NCBI GenBank assembly: GCA_949878885.1
Contig: CATLBN010000004.1
Coordinates: forward strand, 29,790 to 93,789
Length of the DNA: 64,000 nt
From: an uncultured Clostridia bacterium
Lineage (GTDB): Bacteria; Bacillota; Clostridia; Christensenellales; Borkfalkiaceae
Direction of reading: 5' to 3'
Part shown: positions 44,401 to 52,554 of the stretch, in pieces
Layout of the letters: each line of letters opens with the position of its first letter
Position numbering within the stretch: the first letter of the stretch is position 1
Position numbers and translations under genes: made by a program
Notes under the pieces: model-generated
Databases searched by the model: none
The model's input: the letters and a program-made list of their open reading frames with translations, nothing else
What the model was told of the DNA's origin: nothing

Positions 44401-45925
44401 CAAAATCATATCTTTTACCATCGGCACCGCTTGAATTATTAAAGAAAATTCTGTCGCTGCCGTTTGCAAGAAGATAATCAGAAAGCTGTCCGTTTATACT
44501 TGCAACAGACATAGAACCGGCAAACGTGGAAGGCGAGCCTACCGTACCCGAATCGGGGTTGGAAGCCTTATTCGTACCGAACGCGCTGCCGAAGCCCGAA
44601 CTGTATTCGTTACTTGCCGCGCAAATAACGCTTATACCTTTCGACTTCATTTTATTGTAAATTTTAGAAAGCGCAATACCTTCGTCATCGCCGCCGAGTT
44701 CTTTTGACGAGAAGCCGGCAACGGTACCCAAACTCATATTTACAACGTCTACTCCGAGAGTAACGCAGTCGTTCAGCGCCGCTATAATGGAATCCGACGT
44801 TGCGCCGCCTAAATCTTTGCTGTCGAAATCGTCTGTAAATACTTTACATATTACAAGCTGAGCCTTGGGAGCAACGCCCTGAAAACTTATAATCTCGCCG
44901 TTTTCGTCCGTTGCGATATTGCCGTCTTTATCGGTATATTTATCCGCTTGTCCTCCTACTATGCCCGCAACGTGCGTGCCGTGCTGGGAATATGAAGGAT
45001 AAACGTCCGCGTCAGAATCCGCATAGTCGTATGCAAACGGTATTTTTGCACTTACGTACAAATCTTCCGCAGTAATATTTGCGCCCTTTAATGCCGAACT
45101 TTTAACTGCGGCAAGCGCTTCTGTTATATTAACGCCGTCTGCGTTATTGCCGCTTAAATAACTTTTCGTCATTCCGTATTCGCTTTCGGAAACGCCGTCC
45201 ATAATTTCGGCGCGGAAAGCTTCGTGGGTATAGTCGATACCCGTATCAAGTACGGCTACGGTCATACCTCTGCCGTCAAGTCCGTTTTCTACGTAACTCG
45301 ATGAGTTGTATATACCCGTGTTATAAACGTTAGCAATCGAATCGGACGTTACAGCTTCAGGGAAGTTATAATTCTGGGATACTACCGCAGACGAAACTCC
45401 GTCCATACTCTTTATTGCAGACAGATGCTTTGTATGCACTTTGATTGCTACGGCGTTTGTTACCGTTGCATAAGAACGTTTTAACGTATAGTCTACACCA
45501 AGGTTTTTAAGTCTTGTTAAAAAGTTGTTTTGAGTTTTTTCAATCGCCGTCAACGTATTCTCGCCCGAATATGTATTAAGATATTCGGATACGCTTTGAC
45601 CCTGCGGTAATTTATCTATAATACTTTCGTTTTCCAACGTTACAATAACGGTATTAACACCGGCCGTAGCGGCATTTTGGTTTTTATCCGTACTTTTTTC
45701 TACGTTTTTATTTAAATTCTGTAACGCAAAAGAAGTTAAATCCATTTTGCCGTTCATATTTTCAAACGAAACGGAATCGTACTTATTGTCCGCAACGGCA
45801 TTTTTACCGCTGTGCTGTGCTAAAGCAATAATATTTCCCGCCGCAAGCGAAACAGCCATTACCGCCGTAAGGCATAAACTGCCTATGCGTCTGCCTGTTC
45901 CGAGTCTCCTTGCTTTTACCTTCAT
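38417..45925 (-). CDS. Giant membrane-anchored subtilase with leucine-rich repeats
   Basis: This S8 serine protease of about 2502 residues is secreted and held at the cell surface. ATG at 45925 has a GGAGG site and begins a clear signal peptide (RRIGSLCLTAVMAVSLAAG); the frame is open 18 codons further. An inhibitor-like propeptide precedes the catalytic triad: Asp ~227 in VAVLDTGIDYTHEAF, His ~317 in HGTHVAGIVGG, Ser ~683 in MSGTSMASPNLAG. A protease-associated (PA) insert lies before the Ser. Fn3/Ig-like domains follow (one is Big_2-like: GEIFGVKPGTSYVTV). BspA-type LRR_5 repeats span about 1455-2080 and another Ig-like domain follows them. A membrane helix lies at ~2345-2372, with a Lys/Ser/Ala-rich cytoplasmic tail. 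It probably feeds peptides to the adjacent Opp system. Confidence 0.93.
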   Translation of the reverse strand: MKVKARRLGTGRRIGSLCLTAVMAVSLAAGNIIALAQHSGKNAVADNKYDSVSFENMNGKMDLTSFALQNLNKNVEKSTDKNQNAATAGVNTVIVTLENESIIDKLPQGQSVSEYLNTYSGENTLTAIEKTQNNFLTRLKNLGVDYTLKRSYATVTNAVAIKVHTKHLSAIKSMDGVSSAVVSQNYNFPEAVTSDSIANVYNTGIYNSSSYVENGLDGRGMTVAVLDTGIDYTHEAFRAEIMDGVSESEYGMTKSYLSGNNADGVNITEALAAVKSSALKGANITAEDLYVSAKIPFAYDYADSDADVYPSYSQHGTHVAGIVGGQADKYTDKDGNIATDENGEIISFQGVAPKAQLVICKVFTDDFDSKDLGGATSDSIIAALNDCVTLGVDVVNMSLGTVAGFSSKELGGDDEGIALSKIYNKMKSKGISVICAASNEYSSGFGSAFGTNKASNPDSGTVGSPSTFAGSMSVASINGQLSDYLLANGSDRIFFNNSSGADGKRYDFVEQILGKTGGKTATYKYVTVSGTGEVANYSRRIQQELADKTYNGKPVDGTIALIKRGGPTFQTKVYNAMTFGADAVIIYNNVSGTVSMSLGDIDDPVPAIAVNMDAGTLLTEDAATGKGRSTGIIEINDSYLAGPFMNDYSSWGSTPDLRLKPEVTAHGGEITSAVAGGYSEMSGTSMASPNLAGFVALLRSHIKTNADKYGVKTDGKIDNVKLTRVINQIMMSTAETVYDQEGLPYSPRKQGAGLATLDNVMNSNAYLYTIEGKDNGGEDNRPKIELGEDEKKQGNYTLKFYVANFGNTDLKFKAETIFMTETLAANGLSVAEKAYLLNDNPAEWYVNGKKITSGAEFTVAANAGQVPVEVRLSLSAKEKSYIDTSFENGMFVEGFLKLVSQTENQCSLTLPFMGFYGDWESAPMLDYDCYEISEFEQDTSYTDETRPNASVWATQAYATYYNEQYFVPMGGYSYVQDEAADKIYVDPEHAAVSCFNDYYGEDNNSNYLTTTGIRALYAGLLRNAELVTYSLYDEYTGEQIAVPNSNIYRVGKAYANGGSSSPAFVKMDLNPLDLGLKANGKYRLEFHFYQYAEDADDPEKQNDGNTFTMSFYVDYEAPVLVDTRIRYYDYKDGNKDKQRIYLDLDVFDNNYAQSVILCYSEREYNEEDEVDTNLLKMVTRYVTPVYNAVKNGTTTVTIEITDIYEKFGGKLYVQLDDYALNHSMYKLNFNNSSDYSLPETFDIVGDKEITIDVNEVRKIELSYEGEASPSAFTWECRRGMGNIKVKNGEIFGVKPGTSYVTVTGRGVSREIIVHVVDSNRELSVPNFSFGVIETSDGSLKKAQGIVKVNAGQKINLEVVSEAWYYPVSSLKLRWSSSKEEIAKVDENGVVITQEKKGDSIITAIAVDSNGKELARTQVTLSVQEPFTVNNYVLTDYNGLGGENGVLKIPDDQNIMNIGEDAFKDNNNIRVIIIPRTVTQINESAFENCKALEEVYFISQKKQPVADADLSVIRRYAFRGCNKLKKVDLSNCKTITLDRDVFRNCTALEQVVEMQKIGTMNDRAFEGCTSLKEVNLGAISGTTITGLHICGSAVFKGCTSLEKVVLDKFTAVGDEMFRGCSKLTTVEGLSSVAQIGDRAFEGTPYQANMSDGVYSGNTLLLAPKNATGFTLKSGTTEIAPYAFAGCTVDTVNLSGVLKIGEGAFAYSTLSSVTLPNLNIIHANAFRGTKITTITIPASVETIGEGAFAGCGNLETVVFASGGKLSKIGSSVFSGTKLTSVSLPETVVEIGDTLFANCQSLSEVNIPAVKSLGAYTFLNCPNLTTATFGDKAETTGDYTFAAGKFIVNGNTVTYNSSLSSVTLGSGINKIGAGVFANCDKLTSVNLGNVTEVGDGAFEGCVNLQTVTGLNKVKVIGSAAFAYCTSLPDALDLTAAEQIGSNAFYNVGNSSVNFPNVKEIGAYAFFGSNLGSLTVPASVTKIGDGAFAGSLKLNTVAVANGNTKFFVEENVLYRYITKTTYELCIYPSNRTASADNGYLNYKVKDGTVSVQGGSFSDLKAGTLQKVFLPYSVKVIGAFAFYNSGITEYTFESINAPVLFVEDINHRYKQYGYNTLFYTNFGEEVVNYITLNMFGVYDGTSSTLIINCPTNGIGYDNLIFQKYFGAKTLLGELIDDNTRLVKNLIEGFESPEDISGWNTSTAEYEDVLLFSEQVKEAHRLLNDIISKTQLDFLGSENIEKLYSVEAALKPVKQLFGIQVTAVSLSVDPECSYKSEYKVGDKFNMKGLRIIVTYDDYSTELADMSKISLVSGYDGKLDELKRYVRVQGYGLTLDIAINVTEGGPSEFKAVYVWAPIVGVLGAAAIAVGCVFLIKKLKKDKQAVKDGAVNESAAADTVTETSEADKALTEVLTPEAAAEAVQKAEPVTEDVKTAESEAENKQNSDKTENTAESGAKSSDKTEKSAKSDSVKSGSSTAKRKTSVAKSNGNTSQKSGKPKQSTGKSEKKD

Positions 45926-46002
45926 AAATCCTCCAAATGTAACTGTTTGCGCGGCGGCATTTTTCAGCCGCCGACGCACATAGCTAATAAGTTTAAATGC
46001 TG

Positions 46003-49000
46003 TTAACCAAAAATAACTTTATACGGAGATGCACCGTAATCCAAAGTTACATTATGCTCCTTATTTTCGGAGTCTTTAAATACCATTCTGTAAACAGTGT
46101 CAAGTTTGTCTTTATCGGTTTGTTCTTTTATTACATAATTGTACGTTGCAAGCGTATTAGCCGTATCAAAATCATTACCGTCTTTGCAATACACCGTTCC
46201 TATTCCGTCGAAAGTATAAACTTCGTTTTTATTCAAACTGTTACCTTCGGTTACTCCGTAAATAGATATGGTTGTTACGTAGTAGAATACGTCGGGTTCT
46301 ATAAGTTTGTAATATTCGTCGGTTCCTTCTTTTCTTAATGCGCCTATATCGGATGCACCGCAGCTGACCATTTTAACTATTACCTTGCGGTTCTTGTCTG
46401 TAGGGTCTCTTAAAACAATGTGATTGAATCTGTCAACGTCGTAAATAAGATTTACGGTTTCTACTCCGTTAGACAGAGATTCGCTGACTATTGCAGTACC
46501 TGCGCCGACCTTACTATTCATAAATCCGTCTAACAATACATAGAAGTGATTTGAATCTTTGGGGTCTACATATTTTCCGAAATAAACGTCTTGTTTATCT
46601 CTCTTTATATAAGAGATACTGTTATCGGAATCATATAGTTCGTTAGCGCTGGACATCGCTCTCAAAGTATATTTATGGCCGTTTATTCCATAGCTAAGCG
46701 ATTTTGTATTGCGGTCGTATTCGAAAATTATATTCGAAGTATTGTACTTACCGGTTGCCGTCAATTTGCCGTCGTTTGGACCGATTTCTCCAATTTCAAG
46801 CGTATCGCCTGCGGTTGCGCCTACCAGCCATTCATCGCCGGGCTTAGTTGTAAAGTAATTATGAACATGTAATGTTACGTTGTTAAACAAATACGAATTG
46901 CCGGAAACAGTAATGGATGAAGCTTTATAAGTTCCTTCGGTAGTCGTACCGTCAGGCTTTGTAACAGTGTACTTACCGCCGCCGGCAAAATTTCCCCTGC
47001 CGTCGAAAGAATAAACGTCTCCGTTTGCCGCAACCAAATCAAAATCAAACCAATTATCGCGTTGGTCAAAATTACCTAATGTTGTTACTGAAATGTTATC
47101 TCCCGATACAGTAGCCGTATATTCTACACCGTTATAGGTAAATTTACCGTTGCTGTAAGGTACGATTACAGAGTTATTAATAATTACTTTGCCCTTTACC
47201 GCAAGACTGTCGCCGTAACTTGCCAAATCATAATTACCTAATCCGTCAAATTTAAGTTCGCTTATAGTAGCATTATTGCTTATCCACGTTCCTCTTAAAT
47301 CGTCGTATTTGCAAAGCATTACCGACTTCATTGCTCCTCCACCGTAAGGAACATATAAGCTTCCGAGGAGAGTATTGGTATGAGAGACATAACTCAAATT
47401 GCCGTAGGGTACGTCTTTATTATAAAGTTTTAAATTGCCGCTACCGTCTATTACGTATTCAACGGTTGCATTGCTATTCGTATAATTAATTTCTGCGGTT
47501 CCGTATCCTTTTTCGGTTACACCGTTAAAAGTAATATCTACGGGCAGAACATAATTAAATATCCAAGTGCCTTTGTATGCATCGTTTACCGGATACGTTT
47601 CGGCCGATGAAGACACTATTTTAAGCGGCGAAGTATCGGTATATAAATTTGATTTCTGCGAACTTATAAACGCATTGGGTTTTGTGCTTAAATCGAGGTC
47701 AACCATACTTGTGTTAAGCATATTCACTATTGTAAGTTCGCCGTCCGAGCCAACCGAACCTCTCGCTGAATAATAAGACGTATAGTAATTATAATTCTTG
47801 CTTTCGTCTTTGTCGTTTGCGCCTGTAATTCTAATACCTATGGTAACCAAGAAAGCGGGACAATCATAAAACATAATTTTTTGTCCGTCGTATGTGAAAT
47901 AAGAATTATAGTTTAAAGCGCTCTTTCTGTAATCCAGCCCGCCGTCCACACTAAGTTCTATATATTCGTTGTTCAATTTATTGCCTATATAATACCTGCC
48001 TGCCACTTCCGAATAATCGGCAGTTGCAGCATAAAGAGTTATTCCGCCCGTAGGGATAAACGCATAAGGCAGCCTGTATTTGCACTCTTTATCAAAGTAG
48101 TATGCATACGAACGCCTGTTACCGTAACTTACAAATTCGGGAATGCTGTCTTTTTTCAAATTCCAGTCGTACATAGGCATATATGCGTCTTTTACCGTAA
48201 ATGTTTTAGTACCCAAAACGCTGTTTTGACCCAAAGTTTCTATGGTTACGGTATAAGTGTGCGTTGTGGATTCAAAATTTATTGCAGGATAGCCGGAGTC
48301 ATTAAAAACCCAGTCGGTTTCTTGCCAATTAAGCGTATTTTTAATAAAGTTTTTATCTAACACTACCTCATCTTCATTTGAATAACTGTTATATATATAG
48401 GCGTCAAACGAATCAAGATGCTGTTTATTCACTTTGCCGATATTAGCGGCAAAAGGACCTGTTACGCCTCTTTCGTAAAGCGAAGATTCCGCATAAACTT
48501 CCCCTGTAAAGAACGAATTTGCAACAATAGCTCCGTAGTTGAGATTGCCTACCAATCCGCCGGCATAGGCATACGTTAAATCGTTATTGTTTACGTCGTC
48601 TGTTACAGAGCTGAAAGCTTCTATAGAGCCTGTAGCGTAGCTGTTTAGCACAGCCGTATTGGACCCCGCAAAACCTACAACGCCGCCGCAGTTTATCGCG
48701 CCGTAAACATCCCCCGTGGAATAAGAGTTGACTACAACGCAATTAGTTTTTTCGTCGGAAGCGGTCATATGTCCCACAAGTCCGCCCGCTGCGTAAACAT
48801 AGCCTGAATTTGCGGCAACTTCAACATCGGAGTAACAGGAGCGTACTACCGAATTAAAACGCAAGGCGTCGCTTTGATATACAGATTCAAGCTGACCCGC
48901 AAGTCCGCCTACGTAAGAAAAATAATTATAGTCGCCGTTTACGGTAATTTTACCGTTTGTTACCGAACAGCCTGTAATGTTAACGCCCGCGCCGAAACCT

Positions 49001-50052
49001 ACAAGTCCGCCGGTTACGCTTAACACTCCTTTATCGACAGCGTTAACAACTATTTCAAAGTTTTTCAAATTTACGTTTGCTATTTCGGCAGGACCCAGCT
49101 CAGTTGCCCCTGCATAACCGAACAAGCCTATGTTAGGAATAAATACTTTTGTAAAAGCAGACTGTTCTATTATGGAGTCAAGTATATAATAATTTGAAAT
49201 TGTATAGCCGTTGCCGTTGAAATGACCGCCGAAAAACGAGGTAACTGAACCGTTTGATGTTCCGTCGCCTATAATATAGAGCTGCTCGCCCTTCATATCA
49301 ATATCGTTCTGCATTTCAAAGTACGAGGCAACGTACCTATTGTTGTAATAGCTGTTACCTACGATATCAGCCATAAGATATAAATCTATAGGTTTTTCGA
49401 TTTTAAACGGGTCTGCCTCAGTACCAGTACCGCCGTCGGGTCTTTGATTAAAAGCCGTGTCCTGTGTAAGACCTTTAACCGATACTGTTGTGTTTTCGGT
49501 AACCGTAAACTTATAAGAACCATCGGATTCCGTATTGAGTTCGCGCGTGTTTGCGTAAACTTTATAGTCGCCTACGTAATATGAACTGGTTACCACGTTA
49601 AACGTTATTTCTTCGCCTGCAGGCACATAAATACCTTCCTCGGTATCTCCGTCTTCACTTGTATAAAGCGCCTGACGGGGTTCTCCCTTGTCAAACGTAA
49701 CGCGGAAAACGTTGCGTTCGTAAACGCCTTCAACCTTAATTTGGGTACTGCTTTGCATAACAAAAGAATACACGCCTTCGCTGTCGGCTGTAAGCACGGT
49801 GTCGTTCGCTTTGATTACGGGATTTTTATTCTCGTCTTCTTTTGCTACTCTGTTCCAATCGATTTCTACACTGAATTTAACTTCGTAACCTTCTTTAACT
49901 TCGGCTTCGTTCCAAACCTCGCTTACAAAGGTTATTCCGTTTATATCCTGATATGTCAAAGTATAATACTTAGGACCCTTGACACAAGCTATACCGGCAA
50001 CCGCGCACATAACGCTTATGGCTACCAAAATCATTACGAAATACTTTTTCAT
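46003..50052 (-). CDS. Large GLUG-repeat surface lipoprotein
   Basis: This 1349-residue lipoprotein has the lipobox AGIAC with Cys 23. Two or three N-terminal beta domains are followed by a beta-helix region with GLUG-type motifs (about residues 210-580): GGLVGFGAGVNITGCSVTNG, GGLAGQLESV, GGLVGHMTASDEKTNC, GGVVGFAGSNTAVLNS and GGLVGNLNYGAIVANSFF. These repeats occur in surface adhesins and substrate-binding scaffolds. The C-terminal half is repetitive beta-sandwich-like sequence that I do not recognise. It is the first gene after a strong promoter and probably the head of the long surface operon. Confidence 0.82.
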   Translation of the reverse strand: MKKYFVMILVAISVMCAVAGIACVKGPKYYTLTYQDINGITFVSEVWNEAEVKEGYEVKFSVEIDWNRVAKEDENKNPVIKANDTVLTADSEGVYSFVMQSSTQIKVEGVYERNVFRVTFDKGEPRQALYTSEDGDTEEGIYVPAGEEITFNVVTSSYYVGDYKVYANTRELNTESDGSYKFTVTENTTVSVKGLTQDTAFNQRPDGGTGTEADPFKIEKPIDLYLMADIVGNSYYNNRYVASYFEMQNDIDMKGEQLYIIGDGTSNGSVTSFFGGHFNGNGYTISNYYILDSIIEQSAFTKVFIPNIGLFGYAGATELGPAEIANVNLKNFEIVVNAVDKGVLSVTGGLVGFGAGVNITGCSVTNGKITVNGDYNYFSYVGGLAGQLESVYQSDALRFNSVVRSCYSDVEVAANSGYVYAAGGLVGHMTASDEKTNCVVVNSYSTGDVYGAINCGGVVGFAGSNTAVLNSYATGSIEAFSSVTDDVNNNDLTYAYAGGLVGNLNYGAIVANSFFTGEVYAESSLYERGVTGPFAANIGKVNKQHLDSFDAYIYNSYSNEDEVVLDKNFIKNTLNWQETDWVFNDSGYPAINFESTTHTYTVTIETLGQNSVLGTKTFTVKDAYMPMYDWNLKKDSIPEFVSYGNRRSYAYYFDKECKYRLPYAFIPTGGITLYAATADYSEVAGRYYIGNKLNNEYIELSVDGGLDYRKSALNYNSYFTYDGQKIMFYDCPAFLVTIGIRITGANDKDESKNYNYYTSYYSARGSVGSDGELTIVNMLNTSMVDLDLSTKPNAFISSQKSNLYTDTSPLKIVSSSAETYPVNDAYKGTWIFNYVLPVDITFNGVTEKGYGTAEINYTNSNATVEYVIDGSGNLKLYNKDVPYGNLSYVSHTNTLLGSLYVPYGGGAMKSVMLCKYDDLRGTWISNNATISELKFDGLGNYDLASYGDSLAVKGKVIINNSVIVPYSNGKFTYNGVEYTATVSGDNISVTTLGNFDQRDNWFDFDLVAANGDVYSFDGRGNFAGGGKYTVTKPDGTTTEGTYKASSITVSGNSYLFNNVTLHVHNYFTTKPGDEWLVGATAGDTLEIGEIGPNDGKLTATGKYNTSNIIFEYDRNTKSLSYGINGHKYTLRAMSSANELYDSDNSISYIKRDKQDVYFGKYVDPKDSNHFYVLLDGFMNSKVGAGTAIVSESLSNGVETVNLIYDVDRFNHIVLRDPTDKNRKVIVKMVSCGASDIGALRKEGTDEYYKLIEPDVFYYVTTISIYGVTEGNSLNKNEVYTFDGIGTVYCKDGNDFDTANTLATYNYVIKEQTDKDKLDTVYRMVFKDSENKEHNVTLDYGASPYKVIFG

Positions 50053-50140
50053 TCAAACTCCTGAACGCATTTTGCAGCAGCTGTGCAAAATACTCAGCCA
50101 CGCTTAAAACGCAACTTACTACTATATTTCATTCTGACTT

Positions 50141-50169
50141 ATTATATAATAACTTGAACAAAAACTCAA
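50141..50169 (-). promoter_or_regulatory. Promoter of the surface-protein operon
   Basis: TTGAGT (50169-50164), 17 bases and TATAAT (50146-50141) on the minus strand. No terminator is visible in the short gaps from 46 to 29 kb, so this may serve the GLUG-subtilase-Opp-redox series. The leader contains a perfect 8-base hairpin, ATTTTGCA/TGCAAAAT (50069-50091), just before the ribosome binding site. The rest of 50170-50283 is AT-rich without a gene. Confidence 0.65.
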
Positions 50170-50283
50170 CTAAATTGGTTAGGGTTTGCATAAAAAATTA
50201 TATAAAAATCTTTATTTATTATTAAGTATTACTTATATCAATGAATAAATTTATAAATATGCAAATTTAAATAATAAATTTAT

Positions 50284-50733
50284 TCAAATAAACAGATAAA
50301 TAAGCCCAACCAACACGCCAGAAAACACGCCGAAAACTATTATTGCGCCGGCAACCGTAAACATTTTTGCCGCCATTCCGTAAATCCAGCCTTCGGTTTT
50401 AAACTCTATCGCGGGAGAAGTTACGCTGTTGGCAAAACCCGTAATCGGCACTATAGAACCTGCGCCGGCATATCTGCCTATCCTGTCGTACACGCCCAGC
50501 CCCGTTAATAGACAGCCCAAAAATATGAGAACGACGGACGTCATACCTGCAAGTTCGTCGCCTGAAAGCCCTGCGTATTGAAGCATATATCTTATAAACT
50601 GTCCTATGCAGCAAATAAGACCGCCTACGCCGAATGCGGCAAAGCAATTTTTAAAATGCTGCGTAGGAGGGTCTTGCGTTTTTACGTAATTTAAATAGTT
50701 TGCATTAAAATTATCACGGGATTTGCCTGTCAT
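50284..50733 (-). CDS. spoVAC: Stage V sporulation protein AC
   Basis: SpoVAC is a 149-residue membrane channel subunit of the SpoVA dipicolinic-acid complex, reported to act as a mechanosensitive channel in spores. Four hydrophobic segments and the family motif GAGSIVPITGFANSVTSPAIEFKTEGWIYG near residues 90-120 are clear and parallel the SpoVAE motif. AGGAGG precedes the ATG at 50733. It is on the same strand as spoVAD-spoVAE but 29 kb upstream of them, an unusual separation. Confidence 0.93.
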   Translation of the reverse strand: MTGKSRDNFNANYLNYVKTQDPPTQHFKNCFAAFGVGGLICCIGQFIRYMLQYAGLSGDELAGMTSVVLIFLGCLLTGLGVYDRIGRYAGAGSIVPITGFANSVTSPAIEFKTEGWIYGMAAKMFTVAGAIIVFGVFSGVLVGLIYLFI

Positions 50734-50808
50734 TTTTAATTCCTCCTGCTTTTGACGGTTTTATAAAACTTTCGCGCTCGTCCCTGCGGGACAAATCAAA
50801 CTCTTTCT

Positions 50809-51609
50809 TCATTGGTTATATGCCCTCTCGTTCATCTTTAAAGTCAGTTTTTGGGGAGCAACGCGCGAAAAAAGTCTTAACGCCGCATTTTTGGCGCCGC
50901 AGATTTTTATTACGGGAGGCTTGTCCGTAATTAAAAGATTATAAATAATTTCGGCAACGTCCGCAGGCGACATTCCGCTCTGTTCCATATTTGCAAGCGC
51001 GGCTACGGCTTTGTTAACGTTTTGCGAATACGATTTATTTTCAGCGTCGGCATAAACTTTACGCTTGAACGTAAAATTTGTGGCAGTTCCGCCCGGTAAA
51101 AGTCCCGTAACTTTTATATTATACTCTTTAAGTTCGGAATAAGCCGCGCGGCAGAGCATTTCCAACGCAGCTTTCGAAGCCGAATAAAAACTATCGAAAC
51201 AAATAGGCAAATCGCCGCCTATAGAACCTATTAAAATTATTCTGCCGCCGCGTGCTTTCATTGAAGGTATTGCGGCTTGAAGACTTTGCAGCGCGCCGAA
51301 AAAGTTTACGTCGAACAAATATCTGTAATCGCTTTCTTTTGCATATTCAATAGGCGCAGCCATAGAAAATCCCGCACTGTAAATCAGCGCGGACAGCGGA
51401 GTTTTTTCAGCTACGGAAGTTATAGCGTCAAACAGAGCCGAACCTGCAGCCGCATCCGCGGCTATGTTGGTTACTTTTACATTTTTACAAGGCGTGCGTG
51501 AGATATTTACAACGTTCCAACCGCGGTTAACCAAACGCAAACACGTTTCGCAGCCAATGCCGGAACTTCCACCAACAACTACGGCGGTTTTTTTATTATT
51601 TTTTTCCAT
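50809..51609 (-). CDS. Short-chain dehydrogenase/reductase
   Basis: This NAD(P)-dependent oxidoreductase of the classical SDR family has about 266 residues. The Rossmann motif VVGGSSGIG lies at the N-terminus, NAG is represented by YSAG, and the catalytic YSASK lies near residue 145. ATG at 51609 (MEKNNKKTAVVVGG) is the natural start; an in-frame TTG 12 codons upstream is less likely. No good ribosome binding site precedes it. The substrate cannot be predicted; these proteins often reduce 3-oxoacyl or small ketone groups. Confidence 0.88.
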   Translation of the reverse strand: MEKNNKKTAVVVGGSSGIGCETCLRLVNRGWNVVNISRTPCKNVKVTNIAADAAAGSALFDAITSVAEKTPLSALIYSAGFSMAAPIEYAKESDYRYLFDVNFFGALQSLQAAIPSMKARGGRIILIGSIGGDLPICFDSFYSASKAALEMLCRAAYSELKEYNIKVTGLLPGGTATNFTFKRKVYADAENKSYSQNVNKAVAALANMEQSGMSPADVAEIIYNLLITDKPPVIKICGAKNAALRLFSRVAPQKLTLKMNERAYNQ

Positions 51610-51669
51610 ACACGTATTTTGCGGATAATTATGGTAAATATGCAATCCGCACGCCCGTAAAATATTATT

Positions 51670-52443
51670 TTAACCGAAAGCCAAGTCCAATATCATCATA
51701 AGCGAAAATCCGAATATAACTCCTATCGTCGCTTTGATTTTTCCCTGCGCAAAACTTTCGGGTATAAGTTCCGAACATACGACAGCCAGCATAGCCCCTG
51801 CCGAAAAAGACAGCGCCCACGGAAGAATTCCGTTTACAGCCTGAACGGCAAGCGCGCCTATTACGCCGGCAACTATTTCAACCGCGCCGGACATTTGTCC
51901 GAACATAAACGACTTAACTCTGCTAAACCCGTTAGCCCTAAGAGGAAAGGCAACGCACATTCCTTCGGGAAAGTTTTGTATGCCTATGCCTACCGCAAGC
52001 ATTACCGCCGCAACCGCGCCTGCCGTTTGACCAGACGCAAGCGCGCCGAACGCTACGCCAATTGCAAGACCTTCGGGAATATTATGCATTGTAACCGCAA
52101 TACACATTACCGCGCAGCTGCGCTTACCGGCGCTGTCGGAAAACATATGTAATTTGCCTATTACAATGTCGGTTACAATAATAAGCAAACCGCCCAGAAT
52201 AAATCCGCCCGTCAATATAAGAAAAGCATAATTTTCACACATTTCTATTGCAGGCATTAGCAAAGAAAAAAACGTTGAAGCAAGCATTATTCCCGCCGCG
52301 CTGCTCATCATAAACGAGAACGCGTTTTCGCTTACGTTTTTATATATAAATACAAGCAATGCACCCGCCGCCGTAAGCGCCCACGTAAATGTTGTGCCGA
52401 GCAAGGCGAGTTGCCAACCCGATAAATTATAAAGCCAATCCAA
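51670..52443 (-). CDS. ZIP-family divalent metal transporter
   Basis: This 257-residue membrane protein of the ZIP family takes up zinc or other divalent metals. It has about eight hydrophobic helices, with the metal-site motifs HNIPEGLAIGVAFG (about residue 119-132) and QNFPEGMCVAFPL (about 157-169). Start is TTG at 52443, ten bases after GGAG. It lies 25 bases upstream of the SDR gene's open frame on the same strand, so cotranscription is possible. Confidence 0.93.
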   Translation of the reverse strand: MDWLYNLSGWQLALLGTTFTWALTAAGALLVFIYKNVSENAFSFMMSSAAGIMLASTFFSLLMPAIEMCENYAFLILTGGFILGGLLIIVTDIVIGKLHMFSDSAGKRSCAVMCIAVTMHNIPEGLAIGVAFGALASGQTAGAVAAVMLAVGIGIQNFPEGMCVAFPLRANGFSRVKSFMFGQMSGAVEIVAGVIGALAVQAVNGILPWALSFSAGAMLAVVCSELIPESFAQGKIKATIGVIFGFSLMMILDLAFG

Positions 52444-52489
52444 AGTGTTTCTCCAAGTAAAAATACAGTTACTGCATTATATGATTAAA

Positions 52490-52532
52490 ACCGACCGCGG
52501 CGTGATTTTCCACGCCGCGGTCGGTAAATTTT
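52490..52532 (-). terminator. Terminator of thyA-folA-DedA genes
   Basis: A 15-base-pair stem, ACCGACCGCGGCGTG (52490-52504) with CACGCCGCGGTCGGT (52511-52525), has T-rich flanks on both sides. It follows the DedA-like gene on the minus strand. Confidence 0.8.
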
Positions 52533-52554
52533 TTATAATTAAATTTTATTTATT

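Noticed and set aside
38417..45925. Repeat-rich stretch that could be mistaken for a CRISPR array or tandem DNA repeat
   Set aside because: The repetition is at protein level, from BspA-type leucine-rich repeats with variable spacing and sequence; there are no identical repeats with uniform spacers.
21069..50140. The surface-protein region as a mobile island inserted between the spoVA genes
   Set aside because: No integrase, transposase, terminal repeats or attachment sites are visible at its edges, so only a rearrangement, not a mobile element, can be argued.
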